A stretch of DNA of 64,000 bases, taken from assembly GCA_002104945.1 (NCBI GenBank), contig MCFH01000014.1, forward strand, positions 603,001-667,000. The letters run 5' to 3'. Positions within the stretch are counted from its first letter, which is position 1. Every line of letters starts with the position of its first letter. Both the position numbers and the translations under genes were made by a program. Under the pieces are notes generated by a model, which was given only the letters and a program-made list of their open reading frames with translations, was not told the origin of the DNA and ran no database searches. The DNA is from Piromyces finnis (taxonomy: Eukaryota; Neocallimastigomycota; Neocallimastigomycetes; Neocallimastigales; Neocallimastigaceae). Below, piece after piece: positions 1-11,523 of this stretch.

Positions 1-236
1 ATGTCAACATCCATTACACCATTATAAACATGATGGATACTATATATATAGGTATATTTTTTCAATGTGGAGTTGTCATTAAAAAAAAAAAAAATTAGCA
101 TCTGTAGGTATGTTATATTTAAATTAAATTTTTTTTTTTTTTTTTTTGACGATGCACCAGGCCGCAATTAAAAATAGCCCTTTTAAATGATTCCATCTTT
201 CAAAATAAAATAAAAACAGTTACTGCAGCAGCCTAA
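1..236 (+). CDS. 3' end of an unidentified spliced gene (partial, cut by the window start)
   Basis: Two exon pieces give a continuous reading frame. Bases 2-51 read CQHPLHHYKHDGYYIY and end in a phase-2 donor (AG|GTATAT). An intron of about 110 bp with a poly-T tract ends in CACCAG at 160. Bases 161-236 then finish the protein with RPQLKIALLNDSIFQNKI and a short Ala-rich tail before TAA. The exons are visibly less A+T-rich than the flanks, and the intron has the size and shape of others in this window. I do not recognise the protein. Only about 41 residues are visible, and the start lies outside the window. A short extra exon inside the intron (AG|CATCTG near 105) cannot be excluded. Confidence 0.45.
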
Positions 237-654
237 AATAAAATATTATTAATTATAATAAAAAGGTATCTTGGTGGACAATTTTTTATTTTTTATTTTT
301 TTATTTTATTTGTATTATTAGTATTTTTTTTTTTTTTTTTTGGTTTATATATATATATAAATAAATTAAAGGGAATTTAACTATTATTATTTTAATTACA
401 TATATGATACTATAAATTCCTTTTTTTTTTTTTTTACAATAAAAGTCTATTTTATTATACTCTTATTATTTATCAATAATAACAATATAATGTTTTTTTT
501 TTTTTTTTTTTTTAACCTCTCGTTTTTTTTCTATATTTTTTTTAATAAAATAAATAATAAATTATAGTTTTTTTAAAGAAAAATAGTAAAACAAAAGGTT
601 TCAAAAAAAAAAAAGTTTATATATTCTTTATGCTTAAAATCTATAATCGTTCAT
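237..654. other. AT-rich intergenic spacer
   Basis: This stretch is poly-T runs and short AT repeats between the end of the left-edge gene and the stop codon of the 655-1392 gene. The two genes are convergent, so it should hold both 3' ends. I see no open frame or structured element in it. Confidence 0.6.
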
Positions 655-1392
655 TTAGATGAAGAAACAAGCAAATAAAACAGCAATGAAAGCAGTGATA
701 GCTGGAGAGATAGTAATACTGCTGCTCTTTTCATTGGTTTGTTCTACAGCATTTCCGTTAGTTTCGGTAGCTCCATTTTGAACTTGAGCATTAGTGTTGT
801 CAGCGAAATTACCAACGGAACCAGCATTACCATTTTGGGAAACAGAAACATTATTAGCAATAGTGTTTTCAACAGTAACTGGTCCAGAACCGACAGCTAA
901 GGAACCAGCAATTGGGAACCAAGTTTCGTATAAAGATTCCATTATTTGATCACCAACCATTGGCTTTTGAGTGGCAGTTTGATCGGTGTATGGAGTGTAA
1001 ACAATACAGTATTTCTTGTTTTCCATTTGAGCTGGTAATTGGAATTGGTAAGACATTGGGGAAGTTGGAATTGGAAGACGTTCAGATTCCATGAAGAAAG
1101 TATCATCGACCATAAATCCATTACCAGTACCAATAGCAATAGTAAAGTAGTTAACTAAACCAGAAGCTAAAGCAGCATTTTCTGGGGTTGGTGGTTCATA
1201 ATTAATAGTAATAATGTCTCCTTCCTTAACATTACTTTCTGGAGAGTGATGGAAATTACTTATGAATTCAATTCTATTTGGAATTTCATTGACATTGAGG
1301 TTCTTTAAAGCTTCCTCAGTTTCCTTGTCAGTTTGTGGTTTTGCTAAAGCTAAAACAGAAAGAACTATAAAGAAGAAGGCCTTAATAAACAT
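655..1392 (-). CDS. Secreted, probably GPI-anchored surface protein (245 aa)
   Basis: A single-exon gene starting at ATG 1392. The first 18 or so residues (MFIKAFFFIVLSVLALAK) are a clear signal peptide. Residues of about 40-165 form a compact, Pro- and Tyr-containing region that could be a beta-sandwich, with the phrase KEGDIITINYEPP early on. A low-complexity Asn/Gln/Thr/Ser stalk follows. The last 20 residues are hydrophobic with no basic tail (ITAFIAVLFACFFI), as in a GPI attachment signal. The body faintly resembles fungal Kre9/KNH-like or Ser-Thr-rich GPI-anchored proteins, but I cannot assign it. GC content and codon choice stand out sharply from the flanking DNA, which supports a real, expressed gene. 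A wall or cell-surface location is inferred from the two end signals. Confidence 0.8.
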   Translation of the reverse strand: MFIKAFFFIVLSVLALAKPQTDKETEEALKNLNVNEIPNRIEFISNFHHSPESNVKEGDIITINYEPPTPENAALASGLVNYFTIAIGTGNGFMVDDTFFMESERLPIPTSPMSYQFQLPAQMENKKYCIVYTPYTDQTATQKPMVGDQIMESLYETWFPIAGSLAVGSGPVTVENTIANNVSVSQNGNAGSVGNFADNTNAQVQNGATETNGNAVEQTNEKSSSITISPAITAFIAVLFACFFI

Positions 1393-3746
1393 TTTGTACT
1401 ATAAAATAATATAATATAAAAGAATATATTAATATTTTATGTAATTAAAAATATTTTTTTTTAAAAAAATATCAAAAATTCAATTTTATATTTTTAATTT
1501 TGTTTATTTGTAATATCCAAACATTTGAATTTCTTTTTTTTTATTAAAACTCTATATTTATCTTTAAATATAATATTGTATGGTATGCGAATTGAATGTC
1601 CATTGTTTATTTAACACTAATTATTATCTATCAACATTAATAATTTATTATTACTGTTTTTTTTTAATCTACATTTTCAATGATTCTTAGTTTGCTTATT
1701 CTCCCCAAGTATTAATATATATTTTTACTTATTGATATATAATTTTTATTATTTATTTATAGTTACTTTATATTTTCAAAGTATATATATATATTTTTTT
1801 TAATTTGTTCTAAATATATTATGTTGACTTATTTTGATTTTATGTAAAGATGTTAAAATAATAAAGAATGAAAGAAAAAAAAACTTTTTCTTTTTTTCTT
1901 ATTTATTTAAAAAAAAATTTTTTTTTTGTTTTACTGTTACGTTATTTTATTTTGTTATTACGTCAATTCTTATTTTGTTTGATAGATGATAGATATGATA
2001 AGAAATATTTGGATTCTTTATTTAATTAATCTTTAATGTTTCATTTCATACTCACTTTTTTTTTTATATTCTATTTATTTTTTTTTTATTTTATTTTTAT
2101 TTTTAAATGGATTAAAGAAGGGTTTATTTTATTTTTTATTTTAATTTCTTTTAAATTTAAAATATTCTTTTTTTTTTAACTTTTAAAATTCTTTTAATTA
2201 TTTATTTTTAAAAAAAATTTTTTTTTTTTTGCATTCTTTTTTGTAGTTTTATATAAAAAGATTTTAATTATACTTGTAATATATTAACCAGTATATTACA
2301 ATAAATTATATTATAATATACTTAATTTATTTAAATCAATAACATTTATATTATTATTGATTTCATTTATGAAGAAATCTTATTGTACTAAGAATTAATT
2401 TAATTAATTAAAAATACATTATGAAATTAATACAATTAATAGCACTCTAATAATATAAATTAATATATAGGTAGATATATTATAATACTTTAAAATAATA
2501 TATCATAGTATATTCAAAATATATTTAATACTCATCTTTACTAAATATGGTTACAATTTTAAATTATTTAATTTCTAAATTAAAATATAATATATTATAC
2601 TATAATGTAATATATTATACTTTAATTAATAATTCATTGGCAAAGAATTAAAAAAAAAGTGAAGCACGAAGTAAAAAGCAAAAAAGGCCAGGCATTAGAA
2701 TTTGGTGGTGAAATGAAAAAGTTGAAAGCAAAAAAAAAAAAAAGATGAAAAGGAATGAATTTTAGTATAAAAAATAAGGAATACATACAATAAAAAAAAG
2801 AGATCTATTATAAACATTGATATTTAGAAGCTTTTATTGTATAACTAAAAGGTGAAACTTTTTTTAAATAGAGTGAAGGATGATCAATTAGCTATTATAA
2901 AAGTTTATTTAATAATAAATTGAAATAGTTAAAAAAAAAAAAGTGGTAAAAAAGAGGTTTTTTTTTTTTTATAAAAAAAAGAGAATATTAAAAGGAATGA
3001 ATGTGGTATAACAAAGGATAAAGTAAAATGCAAATTAATGGTTTAACTTTTCAATATAAATGGTTTATTATCCTTTTTTTTTTTTTTTATTAAATAATAC
3101 ACCACCTCTTTTTTAAATTTATTATCAAATAAAATTATAATACTTTATTAATTAATAATACAACAATGTATTACAATACATATTACAATTAAAATGGAAT
3201 GAATCAATTGACCGCAGTTTTTACAAATTATGAATTTGTTTTTTTTTTATAGGCTAAAGTTTTAGCTTTAGCTAAATTTTACTACAATATGGTTAAAATC
3301 ATTTTAACCACAAATCAATTATAAATCATTACCACAAATCTAATATTGTGGTAAAATTTAGCTAAATTCTATGTGTTAGTTTATAATGAATGGAATATAT
3401 TGACAAAAATGAGATATATTCCTATTAAAAATTGATGAATTTTCTTTTCTTTTGTTTTTGACTTTAATTTATATATAGTAATTTTTTATAAAATATTTAT
3501 AGCAATAAAAAGCTAAATTAACTACTGTGTAAAATGAAAAATTAAAGTCTAAAATAATGAATGATACTATAGTTTTAATATATATATATATATGTATGTA
3601 TATATAAAGAAAAGATTAAAAATGTTATTTTTAATAAGAGAAATATTATAATTATAAATAAAACATATTAAAACATATTTTATAAGAAAAACATAAGAGA
3701 ATATAATAATGATGTATAATAAAAATAAATGTATTAATAATAGTTT

Positions 3747-3781
<35 letters not shown>

Positions 3782-4024
3782 TTCTTATTCAGTAAAATTT
3801 CACCAATTATATTATTTTTTAAAATCTATAAATATATATGTTTTAATAGACAATAATAAATCGTATGGAAATAATAAAAAATATTTTCAAGACACAAAAG
3901 TCGATGAATCCTTCAATAGTACTATTAAATATTTTTCAATAAAGTTTTTTATTTTTGAAAATGTAGAATTGCTTTTGGAGTTACATGATTTTTGTTTAAT
4001 ATTTTACAATTATATTTTTGTTAT
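1393..4024. other. AT-rich intergenic region with a MITE-like inverted repeat
   Basis: About 2.6 kb without a supportable gene. The 1393-1900 part lies upstream of the secreted-protein gene. Positions 2280-2640 hold many copies of short AATATATTA-type words. Positions 2640-2760 are less A+T-rich and purine-rich but contain no open frame. A fold-back element lies at 3243-3370 and is listed separately. Positions 3740-3776 carry a TA dinucleotide run. Confidence 0.6.
3243..3370. repeat. MITE-like inverted repeat
   Basis: A 24-base arm at 3267-3290 and a second arm at 3343-3366 are reverse complements with a single mismatch. Both contain TTTAGCTAAATTTTAC. Between them lies a near-perfect inner hairpin, GGTTAAAAT/ATTTTAACC, at 3291-3309. 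The whole unit is under 130 bp, has no coding capacity, and sits in a gene-free spacer. These are the properties of a miniature inverted-repeat element or another fold-back sequence. I saw no clear target-site duplication. Confidence 0.5.
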
Positions 4025-4965
4025 TTAGTTAGCAAAACGCTTTTCAGATTTTAAGTATTCAATAATTTCTGGATTCTTAGAAACAGTTTCGTAAACCTTC
4101 ATAAGATTTGGAGTAGTTTCATTACTGAAAAATCCTTTTAATGGTGGGAAATTAATGTAATTTTCAACAAGACGATAGGCAACAATATCAACATAAGTAA
4201 GTTTGTCGTCCATATAATGTCCATTGGATCCGTTATTAGCAAGAATTTCTTCTTGATATTGAATACTGTTCTTAATGGCTTCGTTGTTTAAGATAGTCTT
4301 TTCAACTGGTTCACCTAATCCTCTCTTTAATATTTAGTTTATATACAGGTATAATAATAGAATATCTTTAGTATTATACTTTTTTTTTTTTTTTTTTCTT
4401 TCAACTATGAACATATAAGAATAATAGAAATACTTACTTTAGCCTTGAAAGCAGCCATTATAATTTTATCGGCAACATCATAAAGTCCAGTGAAGTAGGA
4501 ATCAAGGAGTGCATTCTTACATGGACATTCAGCAGCTAAATCTATTGTTATTATTATTTTTATTTTTATAATATACAATTTTAGAATGTTTTAAAACATT
4601 TTAAAATGTTCATTTATATTTTATATTTTTTTTTAATATTTATTTAAAAATGATTATTCATTTCTGTGATTGTATATAAATAAAAAAATAATAATTAATA
4701 AATTATAATAATACATACTAAAAGTATTGGCAATATATCTAATAATGGCACTAGTTTCAACTAAACGAAGTTCTTTTCCATCAGCTTTATGTTCAATTAA
4801 CATTGGAACTTGCTTATATAAAAGACCTTCAGTAGAGAACTTTTCTTTAGCCCAGTCATTAATTAATTTGTTTTCCCAGTTAGCTTTAGCAGCAGCTAAA
4901 ACTAAACGAACAAATTCACCTCTACCTTTAATTGGGAAATAATAAACTTCAAACTTGGAATCCAT
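4025..4965 (-). CDS. Glutathione S-transferase (216 aa, three exons)
   Basis: Exons are 4965-4719, 4541-4438 and 4324-4025, all with GT-AG introns and matching phases (247+104+300 nt). The N-terminal thioredoxin-like domain reads FEVYYFPIKGRGEFVRL. Tyr9 before Phe10 sits where the catalytic Tyr lies in sigma/mu-like GSTs (YF..RGR motif). The glutathione-binding segment is LVETSAIIRYIA near residues 70-81. The second exon and the C-terminal exon form the all-helical domain. The full length matches the usual 200-220 residues. It should conjugate glutathione to electrophiles in the cytosol, or act as a peroxidase or prostaglandin-synthase-like isomerase; the sequence does not say which. The ATG at 4965 is the only in-frame start preceding the conserved N-terminus. 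Confidence 0.92.
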
Positions 4966-6294
4966 TGTTGGTTTTTCTTTAATAATTATTATTTAATAAT
5001 TTATTGTTTTCTTTAATTTTTTTTTTTTTTTTTTTTTTGATTAAAGTGGTGTAAAGGTAATTATTAAATTTAGCAACTTTTTAATTATCAAAAGTATTAA
5101 TTTAATAATTAGTATATTAAATTATACTCTAATATATAATCGAAAAAATAAAATTCAATTTTTTGATTTTTGTATAATACATTAAAAAAAGAACTAAATA
5201 TTATGCTATAACGACATAACTAAAAGCAATAGGATTAAAAAAAAAAAAGGTAAACTAGCATGATTCTAGAGAAAAACTGATATTACTATTAGATAAGAAT
5301 TAAAAAAACATAATAAAAAGTATAATTTGTTTTTATTATTAATGATGATAAAATAATAAAAAAATATTATGTTTATTTATTTTAATACCATTTCTTCTTT
5401 TTTATTGATAATTGTAATTATAGTAATTAGTATGTATATAAAATTTAATAGATAACTTACACTTTACTAATTCCTTTCTTTACTTTTAAATATTGATTTA
5501 TACAGATATTTATTTATTATGAAAAGTGTATAAAGTTCATTAATTTATTTATATAGATATCTATTTATTATTAAAAGTGCATAAAGTTCATTAATTTATT
5601 TATATATAATATAAATAAAAGTCTGACCAGAAGTCTAATAAGTGTTGAAGTTATTCTAGCTAAAAAGTCTGGTTAAAATTGCCAAAAAGTTTAGGATAAT
5701 TTTTTTTAGACTTCCATATATCCTCATCTAACCCCCTGAGTTATATATAGTTATGTGATTGTGCATTATTGTACATTGCCATATCAGTACGATATCAGCA
5801 CAATCACCCTCTGGGAAGGACTAATATGGAATGGCTTATTGCTCTTAACGATCCTTTCACACATAACCCTACCAACAGGAAAATCTCTAAAGAACTGTCA
5901 ATGGCGGGGGTTGAACCATATAATAAACATAATAACATAATAATTGTAAAATAAATTTAATTAATAAATTATTATATTAACAAAGAGAAAAAGTTACATT
6001 ATAAATATTACAGTCATGCAACCATAAAAAATAAAATAAAGAGTAACTATCTCTAAAGCATATAAACATTAAGTAGACTCTTTAAATCAGACATATTTAT
6101 ATTTTTATAATATAATTACACGTGTTTTCATAAATATTCATAAATATATGTTATAAACAAATAAAAATATGTTTCTATAAATATATTAGAATTAGACATA
6201 ATATTTTAGGTTTGAAAATTTTAAAGGGAATAAGAAAGAAAACAAGACATAAAGCTATATATTTAAATTTAGATATTAAATTATACATTTGAAT
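4966..6294. other. Intergenic region containing a GC-richer island
   Basis: The region lies between divergently oriented genes (GST and the ankyrin gene). Most of it is AT-rich. Two near-identical short copies, each with ATTTATTTATATA and AAAGT(G/T)ATAAAGTTCATTAA, occur at about 5505-5610. An island of clearly different composition lies at 5620-5915 and is listed separately. No convincing ORF was found. Confidence 0.55.
5620..5915. other. Compositional island with tRNA-like promoter words, possible repeat-element relic
   Basis: This segment is much richer in G+C than its surroundings yet carries no good ORF. On the minus strand it contains GGTTCAACCCCCGCCA (5913-5898), which resembles a tRNA T-arm and acceptor end (B box). 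It also contains TAACTCAGGGGGTTAG (about 5745-5730), which resembles a tRNA D-arm (A box). In minus-strand order the B-like word comes first, about 155 bp before the A-like word, so this is not a normal tRNA gene. The segment between them has no obvious cloverleaf. A tRNA-derived SINE fragment or another dispersed repeat is the likeliest explanation. Confidence 0.35.
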
Positions 6295-8790
6295 ATGAAT
6301 GATAATAAAATGGGATTTGAATTTAATAAATTGTATGAATTTGTTAAAAGTAAAGATCTTGTAAAATTTATTTTCAATGAAGAACTAAACAATGTAATAA
6401 AGTTAAGAATAAGATATAATATTCATTTAAATATAGATGAATTGAAAGAGAATGAAATAATAGATTTAAATAAAGCTAGTTATAATGAAGAAAATGAATG
6501 GATTGAAATTTTGAATAAGTTAAATGAGATTGATTTCTCGGTGCTTTCGAAAACATTTTTTATTTTATGTCAATATTTAATAGCTATTGATACAAAAGAC
6601 ATAAATTGTATAAAACTTTTAAAATATAAAATATTTAGGAGAAATTGTAGAACCAAATGATATTGTCATAACGGATATAATTGACACTATTTATAAAAAT
6701 AATTTTATGAATAAACGTAGATTACAAAATATATGTTTTATAATTATTCATTTAAAAAGTAATAATAAATTTAAGATTACATCAGATTTTTTAATTTCAT
6801 TAATAGAAAATCAAGAAATAGAAAAAATAGAATATATTTTTAAAAACCTAATGTATGTCGACTATTTTATTATGAGATTATTAAATTATCATTATAGAAA
6901 TAGATATCCTTTAACAGATGAAGAGTTAAAAATGTGTATTAAAGAAAATAATAAAATTGATATCAATGGATTCAATAAAAATGGATATTTACCTTTAAAT
7001 TTTGCAATTAAAAATATTGAAAATAATGAAGAAATAGTAAAAATATTAGTTGAAAATGGAGCAGATGTCAATAAAAAAGATAAATATAAATATTTACCTT
7101 TGAATATTGCTTGCGAAAAAAGCAATGAAAATATTGTGAAACTATTGATTGAAAATGGAGCAGATGCCAATAAAAAAGATGAATTTGGGTATTTACCTTT
7201 GAATATTGCTTGTAAAAAAAACAATGAAAATATTGTGAAACTATTGATTGAAAATGGAGCAGATGTCAATAAAAAAGATAAATTTGGGCATTTACCTTTG
7301 AATATTGCTTGTGAAAAAAGCAATGAAAATATTGTGAAACTATTGATTAAAAATGGAGCAGATGTCAATAAAAAAGGTAAATTTAGGTATTTACCTTTGA
7401 ATATTGCTTGTAAAAAAAGCAATGAAAATATTGTGAAACTATTAATTAAAAATGGAGCAGATGTCGAAAAAGAAGATGAATTTGGGTATATACCTTTGAA
7501 TATTGCTTGTGAAAAAAGCAATGAAAATATTGTGAAACTATTGATTGAAAATGGAGCAGATGTCGAAAAAGAAGATAAATTTGGGTATTTACCTTTGAAT
7601 ATTGCTTGTGAAAAAAACAATGAAAATATTGTGAAACTATTGATTGAAAATGGAGCAGATGTCGAAAAAGAAGATAAATTTGGGCATTTACCTTTGAATA
7701 TTGCTTGTGAAAAAAGCAATGAAAATATTGTGAAACTATTGATTGAAAATGAAGCAGATGTCAATAAAAAAGATAAATTTGGGCATTTACCTTTGAATAT
7801 TGCTTGTGAAAAAGGCAATGAAAATATTGTGAAACTATTAATTAAAAATGGAGCAGATGTCGAAAAAGAAGATAAATTTGGGTATATACCTTTGAATATT
7901 GCTTGTGAAAAAAGTAATGAAAATATTGTGAAACTATTGATTGAAAATGGAGCAGATGTCGAAAAAGAAGATAAATTTGGGTATTTACCTTTGAATATTG
8001 CTTGTGAAAAAAACAATGAAAATATTGTGAAACTATTGATTGAAAATGGAGCAGATGTCAATAAAATAGATGATTATGGACATTTACCTTTGAATATTGC
8101 TTGTGAAAAAAGCAATGAAAATATTGTGAAACTATTGATTGAAAATGGAGCAGATGTCAATAAAATAGATGATTATGGACATTTACCTTTGAATATTGCT
8201 TGTGAAAAAAGCAATGAAAATATTGTGAAACTATTGATTGAAAATGAAGCAGATGTCAATAAAAAAGATAAATTTGGGCATTTACCTTTGAATATTGCTT
8301 GTGAAAAAAGCAATGAAAATATTGTGAAACTATTGATTGAAAATGGAGCAGATGTCGAAAAAGAAGATAAATTTGGGCATTTACCTTTGAATATTGCTTG
8401 TGAAAAAAACAATGAAAATATTGTGAAACTATTAATTAAAAATGGAGCAGATGTCAATAAAAAAAGATAACTATGGCATCACACCATTAAATACAACTTT
8501 GTAAGTTGGAAATTAAATCATCATAGAATATTTGATGATATAAAAAATAGAAGTAATGTATTTTATAAATTATTTAATTCACTTTCATATAATAATTATG
8601 AAAATAATGTCAAATTTTTAATTAATGAAAATATTAATATCAATATAAAAGATATACATATGATAGTAATCAATTAAAAATAAATTATAGGATAGGAAAA
8701 CAAAGTATTTTAAGATATTTACATAATTCTATAGAGAATTCATCAATTATTAAATTCCTTTTTGATTTTGATTATAGCATGTCAAAATAA
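6295..8790 (+). pseudogene. Ankyrin-repeat protein gene, broken by frame disruptions
   Basis: The N-terminal frame starts at ATG 6295 (MNDNKMGFEFNKLYEF) and runs to a stop at 6658-6660. The reading continues one frame over from about 6623 (GEIVEPNDIVITDIIDTIY), so a one-base-type shift lies at about 6623-6640. The second frame, reaching 8470, encodes about 15 tandem ankyrin repeats of 33 residues (99-bp DNA units) of the form YLPLNIACEKSNENIVKLL followed by IENGADVNKKDKFG. It ends early at an A-run (8459-8465). Removing one A restores DNYGITPLN, followed by another stop. Ankyrin-like residues persist out of frame (KFLINENININIKD near 8610-8660; SIIKFLFDFDYSMSK up to 8790). The family is probably a cytoplasmic protein-interaction scaffold. 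The first two shifts could be sequencing errors, but the decayed tail argues for a real pseudogene. Confidence 0.8.
6987..8466 (+). repeat. Array of about 15 near-identical 99-bp ankyrin units
   Basis: The units differ at only a few positions. Subtypes are visible in the loop residues (NKKDKFG, EKEDKFG, NKIDDYG) and in the start (YLPL, HLPL, YIPL). The order EKED-YIPL-YLPL recurs as a block at about 7460-7680 and again at about 7850-8060. This suggests multi-unit duplication by unequal exchange. Confidence 0.85.
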
Positions 8791-8969
8791 TTATGAAAAA
8801 AGAAAACAAGTAAATAAATAAGTAAAGAAATAATAAAAAAAAGAAAATAAAAATGTTGAATTTACTTTTGACTGAAGCAGCATGTATGTATGCATACTAT
8901 TTTTTAAATTCTTTTTTTTTTTTTTAATTTTTATAAAAAGAAGGTCACTATTCTATTTAAATATAATGA

Positions 8970-9011
<42 letters not shown>

Positions 9012-9457
9012 ATAGTGAACTACTTTGTTAAAAAAACAAAAAAAAATTATGGTAATAATAGTATAATTAATCTTTTACAAAACACTTACAAACAAAAAAG
9101 TTTAGAAATATAATGATAAAAAAAAAAAAAAAAAAAAGAAAAGAAAGTAACTTTATAAAGAGAATCAAAATTTTAGGTTGCCACAATACAAAATCTTTTC
9201 ATTTCCTCAAATTACTTGTATTATTTAATTTTTTTAGGAACCAACGACGACGACAACAACAACAAAAAAAAAAAAAAAAAAAAAAAGAAAAAGAGATTAA
9301 GAGATTAAATAACTTTTTGATTAACAATGAATTTATTATTTACATTACCATTTATTCTTGATTTAATAAAACTAAAGATATTTTAATTATTTTTGTATTC
9401 TTTATTAATAGAACTATTTTAATATAATTTACTAAATATTGTGATTCGAGTATACAT

Positions 9458-9488
<31 letters not shown>

Positions 9489-10179
9489 CTTTTAAAATAA
9501 AAGGTTTTTTTTTTTTTTTTTTTTTTTTTCCTTCTTTCTTTTTATTATTTTATTTTATTATTTTATTTTATTTTATTTTATTTTTTTTTTTTTACATTTG
9601 ATTTTTTAAACTTTTTATTAACATAATCAAAATGTTTAAACATAATAAAGAATAGAGATATTATATAAAATTAAGCTAATTCTTTATTAATAAGTTTAAC
9701 ATTTATATATTATTATTATATTATTATTATTATTTAAAAATTATAATTTTATTTTTGAAATACTATATATTTTTGTTGATTTACTATTTCTTTTTTATTT
9801 ATTTATTTATTATTATTATTTAATTTATTATTTACTTTTTTATTTTTATAATTAAAAAAATATTATTTAAAATTTATATTATATGAAAATGAATAAAAAA
9901 TATGATGCTTGATATTTTTAGTAGTGCTTCAAATTCTATAATAAAAATATAAATAATTCATTTCTTCAAAATAGTTTTATTTTTATTTTTATTATTGCTG
10001 TTTAATAATCGTTTCCTTGTTTCTATTTTTTTTTTTTATTTTAATTTATTTATTTTTGAAATCGGTCGGTAGTTTAAAAGAAAAGAAATAAAGTGATACG
10101 GGATATACGTTTAGATATTTATGATTATGAAAGTGAAATGTAGTTTATAAAAAATATATAACATGAATTTTTTTTTTTT
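8791..10179. other. AT-rich intergenic spacer with long homopolymers
   Basis: The region contains poly-T tracts of about 34 nt at 8976-9010 and others at 9461-9529, a poly-A tract at 9119-9137, and a short CGA/CAA-rich patch at 9243-9262. A computed frame across 9113-9361 is mostly homopolymer-encoded Lys/Gln and is not credible. No gene is seen. Confidence 0.6.
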
Positions 10180-11523
10180 TTATTCTTCCAATAAACACCG
10201 TATAATAATATTGAATTCTTGTGCTAATATCTGTCGAATTGAATAATCTATTTCTTTTAAAATTGAAGTAATAATTTTCTAAATATTTTCATTGTATTTA
10301 TATAATAAAAGTATAATAAATAAATAAAAGTATATATATAAAAAAAAAAAAAAAAAAAGAGAGAGAATATATATATTAGCATATAAATAAATAAAAATAT
10401 ATTTAATATGAACAACAATAAGGTATCCTATTTCTTTTGGTACTGTAGTATTTTATTTTATTTTTGTTTTTCCCTTAATATAAATTATTTAATTACCTTT
10501 ATATTTAAATCAATTTTTGTCACCATATCAATATATCCTTTTGTTAAATACTTATCGTCAACTTGAATTAATCGTTTATAAGCTTCCGCCATAACATCAC
10601 AGAGTGCAAAAAAAGTTTGTAAAAAGTCAAATTCAAAAGGCTTTTTTTTTTTTTTTTAAGAAATAAAGGAATATTAAATATTTGAAAATTACTAATTAAA
10701 ATTTATAGCTATCTCAAATTCTTACAATACTTGGCATTTCAGTAAAAACAATATTTGTACTATTCGGTGAATTATTAACAAAATCTTTTTTATTTTTCTT
10801 TAATAATTGTTTCTATTTGTTTAAAAGTTTAAAAGTTTATATTAAAAATATATAAATAAATAATAATGATAAATAACATACAATATTTTAAAATGAATAA
10901 TAAACATAATAATAATAATAAAGTATCATATTATTATGCTTTAAGGAATTACCATTTTTTGTGACGTTGATTCATTTTTATCATGTTCAAACTCTGATAC
11001 TAAAGCATTTAAAGCTCTTGTAAATTCTATTGTATTTGGAACAGCAAGTAAATTACCAACACTAAAACCCAATTGAGCCCAACTACTTACTCTATATCGT
11101 TAGAACAATAATATATAAATATATTAGTTAGTTATTATTATTATGAATATTATGTTTATTTTCTATCTTTTCTTTCTTTATTTTATTATATAAATAATTT
11201 AATGTGAAAAAAAAAAAAAAAACTATTTTGAAATTTTGATTAATCTATTATATTATTATTATTATTTGTAATTTATTCATTTTATTCATTATTTATATTA
11301 ATATAATTTACCTTCTTCTTAATTTTTCATTATCTTGAATATATTGCATGATAGCCTGTGAATTAAATTCAAGAGTATTGAAAAAGTATGATTCATCTTC
11401 AAAGAAATGTTTAAAATACAATAATAACATAGTACGTTTTGTAATGAAACTGTTTAAATTTTTTCTAATTTCATTAGTTTCAAATGAATTAAATGGTTGT
11501 TCTCTTTTATCTATAATTTCCAT
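10180..11523 (-). CDS. Conserved-looking protein of unknown function (226 aa, five exons)
   Basis: Exons are 11523-11312, 11091-10953, 10812-10726, 10640-10497 and 10278-10180. Lengths and phases agree throughout (212+139+87+144+99 nt). The protein begins MEIIDKREQPFNSFETNEI and is largely helical. Recognisable blocks include LLYFKHFFEDESYFFNTLE, LRRRVSSWAQLGFSVGNLL, FTEMPSIPFEFDFLQTFF and VTKIDLNIKKIITSILKE. There is no signal peptide, membrane segment or catalytic motif that I can see. I have the impression of a widespread eukaryotic family but cannot name it. An alternative last exon at 10442-10428 would give a short YQKK ending. I prefer 10278-10180 because it extends the helical, coding-like sequence in phase. 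Confidence 0.75.

Noticed and set aside
5898-5915. A tRNA gene on the minus strand
   Set aside because: Only the T-arm-like end is present. No D-arm or anticodon arm lies at the proper distance upstream.
6892-8457. Long minus-strand frames opposite the ankyrin repeats
   Set aside because: They are antisense shadows of the 99-bp repeat, open only because the repeat has no stop in that frame.
10428-10442. Alternative short last exon (YQKK, stop) for the 10180-11523 gene
   Set aside because: The exon at 10278-10180 is in phase and extends a coding-like helical sequence by 32 residues.
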